From Kingdonia uniflora (lineage: Eukaryota; Streptophyta; Magnoliopsida; Ranunculales; Circaeasteraceae), in assembly GCA_014058105.1 (NCBI GenBank), contig JACGCM010000393.1, forward strand, positions 396,501 through 460,500: a DNA stretch of 64,000 bases. The letters are read 5' to 3'. Positions 49,273 through 62,243 of this stretch are shown in pieces. The notes under the pieces are model-generated. The model made no database searches and was not told the DNA's origin. It saw only the letters and a program-made list of their open reading frames with translations. Both the position numbers and the translations under genes were made by a program. Position 1 is the first letter of the stretch, and every line of letters begins with the position of its first letter.

Positions 49273-50486
49273 GTCTAAAACGAGTTTGGAAGTAGTATGT
49301 AATATAATCTATTTTAAAGGAACCCAACTCAAATTTTATTTTATATTAATTCATTATTATCAGCCTAATATAACTTCAGTTTATGTGTTAAAATAACATC
49401 CGCATTGAATTTGGAGCACAAAGATGTAATTGGTTTAGTACCACAGATGTGCATATTTCTTATGGATCTAGTGCGTGCTAGACATCTTGATTGACTGATT
49501 AATAACTTTACGTGCAAGGCAAAATAGACATGATTAGTAGCAATAACGGTCTTTAGATTGACTTTCAATGCTTTCATATTTGTAGTGTTTCTATAGGTTT
49601 ATATATGTGAAATACAAGCTTTAATGTTTAACATTCTTTCTACGTGAAGCAATATTGTTTGTATTTTTTATATTTACTACTAACCGATACTATACTCTGT
49701 TAGAATAATTATGTAAAATGTTGGACACTCATTAATTTGTACTCATTGCCTTTAAACTCCTCCAAATATACAATAATGAATAATACAAATCCACTGTCTA
49801 TTTGAGTTAGATTCATTTATTTGTTTTTTTGTAAATTGCGATTAACGATTTTGCAAAAAATTAATTGAAATTTAGAAAGCAAAATGAAAATCTCCTCTAC
49901 CTAAAAATATTGAAAATCAAGCTCTGACAATAATTTTTATAATAAATGGTGGAGTAGTTCGTGCCTTCGTGCAAGGATTAAGTTAACATGACTCTCTTCC
50001 ACGACCAAAATTTATACGACTAATTCAATTATGTTATTCAAAATTTTAATAAAAAACACCCACTTTGATACAAACACGAAACCCTTAGTTTTATTTTATT
50101 CCTACTCGGCGGCAAAGTTTATGAATGTAAATGGGCCCTCTAACTTCTAAGAATTAGTCAATGCTCCTTCTTTATAAAAAAAATAATAAAGAAATAAGGA
50201 CGACTCTTCTTCACTTCTATTCGCCTTTGTTTCTTAACCGAAAACCGCGTTTTATTGCAAACTCCAATTTTAGGGCAAAAGAAAAAAAAAGGAAAAAAAG
50301 GGGAAGAACAGCTGAAAAAATCCCCAAAAAAACTGAGATTAAACGCGCAAAAATTAGGACAAATTTAAAAATAAGGGCAAAAGATCAGATCTTCTTGTTG
50401 TTGTTGTTCTCTCAATCCTTCATTTGGAGATTTTTGGTCAAGGAGGAGAGATTGAAGTCCGATCTAGGGTTTAGATGATTTGAACG
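49273..50486 (+). promoter_or_regulatory. Upstream region and leader of the SPIRRIG-like gene
   Basis: No gene is seen up to 50,100. A TATAAAAA box lies at 50173-50180, with about 280 bp of purine-rich leader after it that contains a TTGTTGTTGTTG tract near 50396-50407. A two-codon upstream ORF (ATG ATT TGA, 50475-50483) ends three bases before the main ATG. The TATA assignment is by position and sequence only. Confidence 0.4.
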
Positions 50487-53400
50487 ATGAAATGGGTAAC
50501 ATTGCTTAAGGACATCAAGGAGAAAGTTGGATTAACTCAATCTCCATTGGCGACATCGTCGTCGTCTCCTTCGTTATCTACTGGAGGGGATTCATCTGCA
50601 CCTTTTTCAGCTAGAAATGATTTCTCATCTTCCCCAACAAGGTAAAAAAAAAATCAAAAAAATCCCACATTTTTTCAGTATTTTTTCTTCGTTTATGCGA
50701 AAAATATGCAATTTTAATTAGTCAAACTTAGGGGTAATAGTGAATGCTTGCTTTAGTATTATCTAGAATCAATTTTAGTTTTTAGAGTAAAGAAGCTCAT
50801 TAGTAAAGATGTAAAGATTGAAGCAAAAAATGAGATTATGGAGCGCAATATGAGTTTTGGCGAGAGATGGTGGTGCTGGCATTGTGATATAGTCTTTATT
50901 TTGTGGAGTAAACATGAAGCGTTTAGGGATGAGTTAGTGGAGGAAAGTTCATTTTGGGATGTTTAGAAGGTTGGATACAAAAGCTCCCGTAAAAAAAATG
51001 AAATAGACGTAGAAGTATGGAGTGTTATGCCTAAGAGAAGGTGATAATAATTGTAATATTTGTGATTTGTAGGCAATCTTTAGTTTGAGGCAGGTTGATA
51101 GTTTTTCAAAACTGTAGTACATTCCTGCTGATGAATCATGGTGATAGGATTGTGCTTCTGTAGAATCGGTAGTTGAACTTTTCGTTCGAAATACCAAATG
51201 TTGTTATTTTTTTTATGGTTTGTTACTGCAGAGACAAAAATGAACTGGAGTTGGACTTTAAGAGATTTTGGGAAGAGTTCCGATCGTCCAGCTCCGAGAA
51301 GGTATGAAACTTAAATGACTCTCCATTAGTTCTTTCAAATAAAACGTTCCCCCCTCTCATGTTGGCGAAAAAGCTCTCTAGTTTTAACTGGAAATATAAA
51401 GATACTAGTTCAAATCAGGGATGCTTTCGCCAAATATGGAAGACTTCAATTAATTTTATTTGATGGGGGGTGCAACTCTTCTATGATTCAATTTATATTT
51501 TTTATCAATGAAAACTTGCGAATCCTCGTGTCTAAAAATATTTCATTGCAGGAGAAAGAAGCGGCCTTAAACATGTCAGTAGATGTTTTCTGTCGATTAG
51601 TGAAGCAGAAAGTTAATACAGCTCAATTAGTTACTATGTAAGCCAGAATTCTCCCTTCTATTAAATGGTTGGCTCAACCTTTTTTTATGCAAGCTATTAT
51701 TTTCGTAGGTGCAATTCTTGTTATTCATGTAATTTTTTGCAGTCATATCTTGTATACATGATCTTTGATCCATTTAAAAGTAATAAAATGATTAGAGACC
51801 CGAAATGTTATTGCTGTATTTTGTTTTACGACTGTTACGATGTTTATAATCTACATGAGACCTGTGTAAACTGTTGTGATTTACCATAAATATCTGTATG
51901 TAATATATAAACATGTAGGTGAACATTTGTGTCAAACTTCATACGTTTAGGGATCCTGCTCTGTATACATATATAATTAAATTTATTTAAGATTTGGACA
52001 AGCTCACAGAACGTTGTGTTTCTATACTCAAGTGTACCCACTACTTTAGTAAGTGGGTTAATAGTTATGAATTATTAAATTTTATTTGTGGGAAATGTTC
52101 TTTATGAATGATTAGTTCGTCACTTCATCTTCATAAAGTTTCATTTCAATTTTAATACTTTTAACCCCATAAAATATAATTCAATTTGACGGTGCAATTT
52201 CCCCGTTAACTTAAATATCGTGTTTGATGGGATTAAAATATCAAAATGCAATAATACTTTTTGAAGATGATCTACTCATTATATAGAACATTCCCGCAGA
52301 GTAGATTCCTATTCCATAACCATTAGCCTCATTTACGAGACTACTGGTACACTTGAGTGTAGAAAATAGAAACACATTATCCCTTGAGCCATTCCATTTA
52401 AATTTTATCTATCAATTTTGTGACGTATATCCCATTTGTTCTAAATGTTATGCAATAAATTCTTATGATAATTGACCTGCCTAGCCACAAACTCAAAGAA
52501 AAGTGCTTTTAAGTCCTTTAAAGACTACGCTTTACGAATAAAACAATTCTTGATATCCACGACTATTGGTGACATGCTCTTTCCCTACCTTTGAATATTC
52601 AGTTATTCCACTTACGCCATCAACTCATAAGCTCTTAAAGGGAATCATCATCCATTGAACCTGCCCTTTTGTGGACAACCTAGGTTGAAGCCAACAACGT
52701 AGCAATGATGCAATTGCTTTAACATTACCCTGGTTTCTCTTCGTTTTTATTTAGAGTTGATAGTCAAGTTTACCTTTCAAATTACGAATTCATTTGTTCT
52801 AGTGACAATTGGAGTTGATAGTTATTGAAAATAGTGTCTTGTAGATCTTTGTCAGCTAAACAACTATTTGTATGTAAGTTGACTAGCCAACCCTTGACAA
52901 TCACAGGTTAGTTGAAGCACATATATTCTCCTTTGTCGTGGGGAGAGCATTTGTAACAGATATAGAAAAGTTGAAACTCACAAGCAAAACAAGATCACTG
53001 GACGTTGTGAAAGTCCTGAGGTTTTTTTCAGAAGTCACAAAGGTTTGTATATATATGTTTATATATCTGTTTGCAGTTTTCTGTATGAGATTCTGTTGTC
53101 TTAAGCTATATCATGGATGCTTCCTCTGTGCAGGATAGATTCAGTCCTGGTTCAAACTTGTTGTATGCTGTGGAAATCCTTGTCTCTTGGGTAAGCTTCA
53201 TTATATAAATATATACATGGTTCTATAAGATTCATATATTTCCTAAGTAGCCTGTTTGAGAACTGAGCGACCAACAACTTAAGCAAACTGAACTAGTTCA
53301 CCTGTGAAATGGTTAGAGGTTGCTTAAAAAACTAGTTTTGCTCAAGTTTTCACTCAAACAAGTTATTTATGGATACCAAAATGTGCACCTTACATTTTTT

Positions 53401-56400
53401 TCTAAAGAACTTTTAGTTTCAGGTTTATGATGACCTTAGTCACTTCCCTTATTCTAGGTTTCCAGCACCCACTAAGTTGTGCAACATGCGTCGATATTCC
53501 ACATGCATTATCAAAGTTAAGTTTAAACTCATGGTTCAAGTTGTAGGCCAGGGGTTAGGGACAGAGTCATTTTCTCCCGTGAGTTTAAGAGAATTGGGAT
53601 GTGCGATGACAATAAAATCCTAAGCGTCCACTGTAGGCTTGTGGTATAGTTCTTTTGCTGAACCCGGCCATAAAAAGTAGAGCTCAATTCCTTAAAAGCC
53701 TAGTTTTTGGGCTGACCTGTCCCTTGTAACTGTTGGGGGCAGGGCCGGGGTCCAAGTCTGTGTTTTAAACCCTCGGCACGGGTCTTAGCACTCTTTACCC
53801 GCACTTAATTCCCCCCATAATAAGCCGCTTAATCTAATCGAAATTGGAACACACACACAAAATTCTTTGCTTCCTTTATTAGCCCACAAATCTTTTGATT
53901 GACATTTAATTAGTAATACTTTTTCTGCAACAAATGAAAGTCATATTTTTTATATATGATGTACAACAATTTGCGGTAGCAAGCAAATAAATATACAATT
54001 CAGTTTCACCCCAGAATCTAAGATGGATTAATACTCTCAAATAACAACGCGCAATAAAGAAACCATACTTCTAAATCCTAGTGGAAATCATGTTTAGTAT
54101 CTTGCCTTTACTTAATGAAACAAATAAAGTCCTACTGTAACTGCTAAATTCAGAAAATAGAAAGAAAAGGCGCCTTGGGATTTGCTTAATCATGTGCCTT
54201 CACATCAATATAACTTCACCATCAAGAGGTAGTAATTTTTAATACCAAATACAATTGACTCTTAAAGTTGGCCCGACATGTCCCGGGCTTTAGCTTGGCC
54301 CTAAGCCCTCACATTTGGGCTAGTGGGCGGATAAGGGTTGGATATTTTAGACTGAGGACCTATTCATTTTAGGGTCGGACGAGCGCATTGGCATTTCACT
54401 CCCCTAAACCATTGTTTGGCATGACCGTTTTGGATTGACAAATGTGGTGTTATTCTATTATAAAAGTTAACTAAAAGACGGTTAGTTTGGACTTTAGTTT
54501 GAATGATGGTTCTATTGCCGTTATGGAAAGTGTCATCCAAGTTACGGTCATTCATAGTTAGCTAGGTGTTGAGTAGATGAGTGGAACTAAGTTCATTCTT
54601 TAACTTAACTGGCGGTCAATTATAGTTGCCTGTGCTGAGTAGCAGAGAGGGACTAAGATCATTCTTTGATCACTTTTAGGACTATATTCTAATTAGCCCT
54701 AAATTGTATTAGATGCTGGATATCCCCTCTCTCTTGTTGAGTAAGCAGTAGCAGAATTGATTTTATGGCTATTATGGAAGCATTGACCTGAATCTTAGAG
54801 TAGCAGAGTGGGACTTAGATCATTCTTTAATAACTTTTTGGACTACTTTCTAATTAACCCAAAATATTATCAGATGCTTGATATACTGTTAGATATAGTT
54901 ATTTATTTATTTATAGTTTTCAGAGCACAAGGTACTCATGATCTCGACTTGGTTTCAACTTTCAGAAACACTGTTTCTGTGAAAGTTTTGTTTCTTTACT
55001 TTATGTCAACAATTTAAACCTTTATCAAAGAAATAAATTCTAGAGTTCTAGTTTTCTGTGTAAAATAAAAATCATAAATTTGACTAACATTTTTTTTTGT
55101 GACAGCCAATCGACAAACAATCTCTATTGGATTCGGGGATTTTGTGTTGTTTGATTCATATCCTCGATGCCCTTTTGAGCCCTGAAGCGACCAACCAGAG
55201 GACAACATCAGCAAACCTTGAACAAACAAATATATTATCAAAAAACCATGAAGTTGATGTAGGACAAGTCCGACGTCTTGAGGTAGCTTTTTCTTTGTAG
55301 TTACATGTATACTAACTAAAGACTCCGGTTCTTATTGAGCTTGTCATAGTTTTTGTAAGGTTGGCACTTGGCATTATCCGTACTGTAATGTTTAAAGTTC
55401 TTTTTTGGGATACCCCAACATTTAGTTATTGAGACCCCCCCAATTCCACCCCGCCCACGCCCACGCCCACACCCCCACCATACTATTTTTGAGTTTCAAT
55501 CATTATTATTTTTAATGTTTAATCAATGCTGTCTACCAAAGGATACATTACATTTTATAATTACTTAATCTTTTTGTTAAATTTGGCCGTGCAGGTAGAG
55601 GGCAGTGTAGTGCATATTATGAAAGCATTGGCAAACCATCCATCAGCTGCACAGAGTTTAGTTGAGGATGATTCACTTCAATTATTATTTCAGATGGTTG
55701 CGACTAGGTCTCTCACTGTTTTTTCTCAATTTAGGGAGGGTCTTGTTCCATTGCACACCATTCAGCTCCATCGACATGCCATGCAGGTACAAATTGATCA
55801 CATCTATGCTTATCTAATATAATATTTTATTCCGATTTTAATATCATGACACTTTTTGGTTGTTGATTCAGATACTCAGTCTTCTTTTGGTCAATGATAG
55901 TGGAAGCACCGTAAAATACATACACAAACATCATTTGGTATGTATTGTCCTGAATTTGGTTAGATAGTACTCACTCCGTGGAATTTGAATCAACTTCTAC
56001 TATGCCATTTGGATGGTTATGAGCATCTATATGAAGTCCGAAGTCATATTTAAACTTTTGTTTCCTATTTTATTTCTAGCATCACCTATATTCTTAGCTA
56101 TATGTATTTTGATATTATGTCTAGGTAAAAGTTCTTTTGATGGCTGTTAAAGATTTCAATCCCGAGTGTGGTGATTCTGCATACACTATGGGCATTGTAG
56201 ATTTGCTACTTGAGTGTGTGGACATGTCGTACAGACCTGGTAAATGTCTAGCTATCTTCTCTTCATTGCATTCATAATATCGACAATGATTTGAAATACT
56301 CTTGGTTGTGGTGAACACCTTAATATTTACAGTTACTTCGAAATACCTACCCCCTGCTATCTTCTTAGTGGTCATTTAGTGATACCTTGCTGTATCTTCA

Positions 56401-59400
56401 ATAATGTATTCTCCTGTATGCTGGTGAATGGTCACCGCATTATTCAGAATAAAGTATATTTTTATATTGTATGTTGCAATTATTACAGTTTGTGTTTAAT
56501 TTGGAATATTCGACTTATTTAGCAATAATCCTATTTCAATTTTGTAGATTCGGGTGGTATCAAACTCAGGGAGGATATACATAATGCCCATGGTTATCAG
56601 TTTCTTGTTCAGTTTGCATTAATTTTATCCACCTTGCAAAAGACTCAGGATGCTCAGTCTATCCAATCCATGTCTTCTACCGAAGACAATTCACCGTCAA
56701 ATATTTCTCCATCATTGTCAAGATTGCTTGATGTTTTTGTTAATCTTTCACAAACTGGCCCAATTGAGTTGGTCGGATCAATTGGTGGTAAAATTTCCAA
56801 ATCTACACAGAGCAAAGCTGGCGGCCATGTTAGAAGTCATACATCATCTTCCGATAGACTTGGTGATGTAGTTTGGGAGAAAGACAATACTAAAGTTAAA
56901 GATATTGATGCAGTTCAGATGCTCCAGGATATTTTTCTTAAAGCTGACAATATAGAACTACAAGCAGAAGTATTAAACCGAATGTTTAAGATATTCTCGA
57001 GTCATCTTGAGAACTATAAATTGTGCCAGCAATTGCGAACCGTTCCTCTTTTCATCCTTAATATGTCGGGGTTTCCTCCATCTTTACAAGGGATAATCTT
57101 GAAAATCCTAGAGTATGCTGTAACGGTTGTTAATATTGTTCCCGAGCAAGAACTGCTGTCTCTTTGTTGCCTACTACAACAACCAATAACACCCGAGTTA
57201 AAACACACGATTCTCTCTTTTTTTGTGAAACTCTTGTCGTTCGATCAACAATATAAAAAAGTTCTTAGAGAAGTTGGTGTTCTTGAAGTTCTATTAGATG
57301 ATTTGAAACAGCACAAGTTTTTGTCAGGCTCGGAGCAACATCTTAGTAAAAGCTTTGGTGGAACTATTGAGTGGAAGCCCAGTTCAAGCAGCTTCAAAAA
57401 ACACATGGATAGTGAAAATGCTATTATTTCTTCACCCAAGCTTTTGGACTCTTGTTCTGGAAAATTTCCTCTTTTTGAAATTGTTGACACAATTGCCGTT
57501 GCATGGGATTGTATGGTGTCTTTGTTAAAGAAAGCTGATGCTAATCAATCGTCATTCAGAGCTTCCAACGGGCTTACTATTATTCTTCCATTTTTGGAAT
57601 CTGATATTCATCGTCCGGGAGTGCTCCGGACATTGTCGTGTTTGATTATTGAGGATGTTACACAGGTTCGTAAGCATTATTTATGTATTTCTCATTTTTA
57701 TGCAGATAGAAAAAAGTAAAGTCTATGGATATATTGGTCATCTCAAATTCTGATATATTCTTGAAATATCGGAGTATTCCTTGATACATGTCCTAGTTCG
57801 AAAAATTGAATATATCGAAAAATTAATTACTATTCCAAATATTTCATGAGATAAATATATCTATACTTATTACTTGTTATCGTATATATAAAAACGGATT
57901 ACCAGATTTATCAATAATATCATTCCTTTAGCTACTATACTGCGATACATCACAAGTTTGATAATCCGTCTTCTTCAAAACCAACCTATGTATCCAAAAT
58001 TATGTTTATAGAGGCTACCCATAATTAATGTGTTATGAATACTGATTTGTGTTTTATTTCTTATTTGGCGCTTATGATATCCAATTCAGCTACTATATGA
58101 TTATATTTTAAATTGTTCCAGGCTCATTCAGATGAATTAAGCGCACTTGTTGAAGTTCTCAAAAGTGGAATGGTTTCAAGTGTTTCAGGATCCCAATACA
58201 AGCTTCAAAGTGACGCGAAATGCGATACTCTAGGAGCTTTGTGGCGTATATTGGCTGTTAATAGTTCTGCGCAGAGAGTCTTTGGAGAAGCTACTGGACT
58301 TTCGCTTCTATTAACCACACTCCAAGGTTTCCAAAATGATGAAGGGTGTGCAAATGGTCAATCGTTACTGTCTCACATGAAAATTCTTACATTCTTATTG
58401 CGTGTTGTGACGGCTGGAGTATGCGGCGATCCCGTTAACCGGGCGAAGCTACACACAATTCTATCATCTCAGACATTTTACGAACTCTTATCAGAGTCTG
58501 GTGTGCTCTCTGTGGATTGTGAGAAGCAAGTAATCCAGCTGCTTTTGGAACTTGCTCTAGAAATAATGATTCCTCCGTCGTGTGCATTGACGACTGAAAA
58601 TGATCAGTCATCTGATTCGACTGAAGCTGGAACGGCTAATTTTCTCTTAAGCGCTGCATCGGGTTCCTTCAGCCCTGAAAAAGAGCGCGTATATAATGCT
58701 GGTGCAGTTGGGGTTCTGATCCGTTCATTGTTATTCTTTACGCCGAAAGTGCAATTAGAAGTACTAAACTTCATTGGGCAGCTTGCTCGTGCCGGGCCAT
58801 TAAATCAAGAGAACCTGACTTCTGTAGGTACGATAAAACATCTTCTAGATTGTTTTAGTTATTTTGAGAGACCTTCATGTGTTTTACAGTTGTTTTACAA
58901 TACCCCATTACATTTGCAATAGTAAGAGATACCTCCCGATGGGGAAAAGAGCTAAGTACCCCCTGATAGAGTTAGTTACTTGATGTAGGGAGGTATTTTT
59001 TATTTTTTACTTTTTCAGTCGTTTATGGATGGTATCTCTTGTATTAAACATCTAAAGGGAGTATTGCGAAGTGACCCTAAAAACATAAGGTTCTATCCAT
59101 AGTCTAAATAACTCTTTACTTTCCGCTTTCGACTTTTTATTGTGCGACTGATCCTCTTTCTTCTTTCATGTGCCTGTAATAGGATGTGTGGGACTTCTAC
59201 TCGATGCAATCCATCCGTTTCTTCTTGGCTCATCGCCATTGCTCACCCATGCATTGCAAATAGTGGAAGTGCTTGGGGCATATAGGTTGCTAATGTCTTC
59301 AAATTACTAATATTAATCTATTTACAAATATTGTGACGAGATATTGTAACATTGACCATCAGCTACCTATATTTCCTTTTTTTGATATACCCCCACTATG

Positions 59401-62198
59401 TTATCTAAATTTGGTCATATATGGTGCTGAAAATAATTCCATTATTTGCACGACCAAGTACTGGAATAGGGAACAATCCAAGATTACAAACTTGGGGATT
59501 GATAGTAAAAACTAGATAACATCCTGGGGTTCAAAGTCAAGATATCTCATATTTGATAGCCATGAAGCAGGTGACTAAAACCATGCTTCTTATAACAGGT
59601 TGTCATCTTCAGAACTCAGAGTGCTTGTTAGATACATTTTACAAATGAGGCTGAAGAATTCGGGGGATGTTCTTGTCGATATGATGGAGAGATTAATTCG
59701 CATGGAACATACTGGATCAGAACATGTTTCTCTTGCACCTTTCGTGGAGATGAACATGAGCAAAGTTGGACATGCATCTGTTCAAGTATCTTTGGGCGAG
59801 AGGTCATGGCCCCCTGCTGCTGGTTATTCATTTGTCTGTTGGTTCCAATATCGTAGTTTCTTGAAAACTCAAGCTAAAGAAGCTGAACAAGCTTCGAAGA
59901 CGGGCCCTTCTAAACGACGAAAGCCGAGGGGGCATGTTTTGCGGATATTTTCCGTTGATGATGGATCTACCTTGTATGCAGAGCTTTATCTTCAAGATGA
60001 TGGGGTTTTAACTCTTGCAACTAGTAACTCCTCATTTTTATCTTTTTCGGGTCTAGAACTTGAGGAAGGAAAGTGGCACCACCTAGCTGTTGTTCACAGT
60101 AAGCCTAACGCTCTTGCCGGGCTTTTCCAAGCTAGTGTGGCTTATCTATATCTCAATGGAAAACTGAGGCACACCGGAAAGCTCAGATATTCTCCATCTC
60201 CAGTCGGAAAATCGTTGCAAGTAACCCTTGGGACACCCGTTTCATGTGCGAAAGTTAGCGAATTATCATGGCGACTCCGGTCTTGCTATCTTTTTGATGA
60301 AGTCTTAACATCAAGTAGTATTTGCTTCATGTACGTTCTTGGTAGAGGGTACAGAGGTCTTTTTCAAGACACCGACCTCTTAAGATTTGTTCCTAACCAA
60401 GCTTGTGGTGGGGGTAGTATGGCCATATTGGATTCATTGGAGACAGAGGTGCCTTTGGCATCTAATACACAAAGGCTTGACAGTGCGATCAAATTAGGGG
60501 CTTCAAAAACAGATGGAAGTGGGATTGTTTGGGATTTGGACAGACTTGGGAACCTCTCATTGCAGCTGTCTGGGAAAAAACTCATATTTGCATTTGATGG
60601 AACCTCAGCGGAAGCTTATCGAGTTTCAGGGGCTTTCTCCATGCTTAATCTAGTTGATCCAAAGTCTGCTGCTGCTTCTCCCATTGGGGGTACGTCTCTC
60701 TCTCTCTAAGATAAAAGTACTTTTTGATTAACACGAAGGCAAAAGAAAGCAAACCTACATCAAGAAAAATAAACCAAGAGTCATGTGCTATTTGAAAGAT
60801 TCAGAGTTTTCTATCTCACTATGAGGTTTTGAATTATCACCCCTTGTAATATTTGAGAACGAGGACCAATACAAAATGGCCGGATAGATATCCAAGCTTA
60901 ACCTCTTTTGTAGTCTTGGTCTTTCCTTTGAAACGTCTATAATTTTTTTCGTTCGTAAAACTGTCTGAACATAATTAGTAAGCTCCCGAAAGATGAAAGT
61001 GGTTTAGTTACTTTCAATTATCCAAGTCAAAGCAGCTAATTACATAGTCTTATACTGTACAGAAAATTTTGTGTTGTTTCTTCGTTGTAGACGACACTTG
61101 AATGATTGAGAATTGAATTTCGTTACCTCTCTTTTGGATAAACTTACTAGCTTTCATCATTTTCCGGGAAGATAATAGGATGGTTTGGATTGATTGGGCT
61201 AAGGGTGTGTTCTATGTCATTTTACAAGGCTTTGGATATCCCAACCCCAGAATACTCCTTTAACCTTTTTTCGAAGGAGAAAATTTGGATTTCCAAGTTG
61301 CCTTCTAAGGTTGTTTTTTTTCGCTTGGATGTTGGTCTTGAATAAAACTCTTACTATTGACAAATTTCGTAAACGCAAAATTCTTATTGTCAATTTATGT
61401 TCTATGTGCAAAAAAGACGGGGTGGGGGTGGGGGGGTCCATTAATCATCTTTTTCTTCTTTGCCCCTTCGTTGAGAGCATTTGGATTGAATTATTTATTG
61501 GGTTTGGCATGCTGTGGCCGTATTTTAGTAGCGTTGAGGAGCTCTTAAGAAATTGGAAGACGAGGAAGCTTGTTGGTCAGGGTAAGGTGTTATGGCGTTT
61601 TCTACTTTTTGCAGTCATGTGGGTGATTTGGCTCGAACGTAACGCGAGGAAGTTCGAAGCGAAGGAGAAGTCGGGATCCTCGGTGTGGTGTCCATTAAAG
61701 CTTTCATCTTTTGGTGGAGTCAAATATGTCGGGGACATATTGTGAGTCGCTTATGATCACGGGATCCACTTGATGGGTCTTGGTATAGTCTTTTTATTCG
61801 TTTTTTTCTTCTTTTTCTCCACTTGGAGAGGCGGGCTTTTTTGTTCCTTGTTCTTGTTGTTTTTTAGGGGTTTATAGTGTATTTTTGCATCAATACATTT
61901 TACATTCATAAATTGATTTTATGTTGTTTCCTAGTTCAGTTCCCTCAGAGTTTTTTAGCCTTTGTAAAGCTGACTCCAAGGGATGGTTGCAGTATAGTAG
62001 TAGTATTTTCTTAATTGGTCTATTAGGTCCTTGAAACAAATTCAATTAATCACATATCAAATAGTCTAAAATCTTTATAATCGTATTTAATATGACCTAA
62101 AAAGGAAGAGCTATTTGGAGTTATACTGCTATTATTTTTGTTTGATTTGCAATACCTCCCCTTACATGTACAGTAATAAGAGATATAACACCCCCCCC

Positions 62199-62243
<45 letters not shown>

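Noticed and set aside
50161..50478. 105-codon ORF directly upstream of the BEACH gene, possible upstream ORF or separate small protein
   Set aside because: Its only ATG lies before the likely TATA box (50173), so the mRNA would not contain it; the product is a low-complexity Lys/Arg-rich translation of a purine-rich leader.
59333..59515. 60-codon ORF at 59333-59515
   Set aside because: It lies in intron 12 of the BEACH gene, between a good donor at 59286 and acceptor at 59598.
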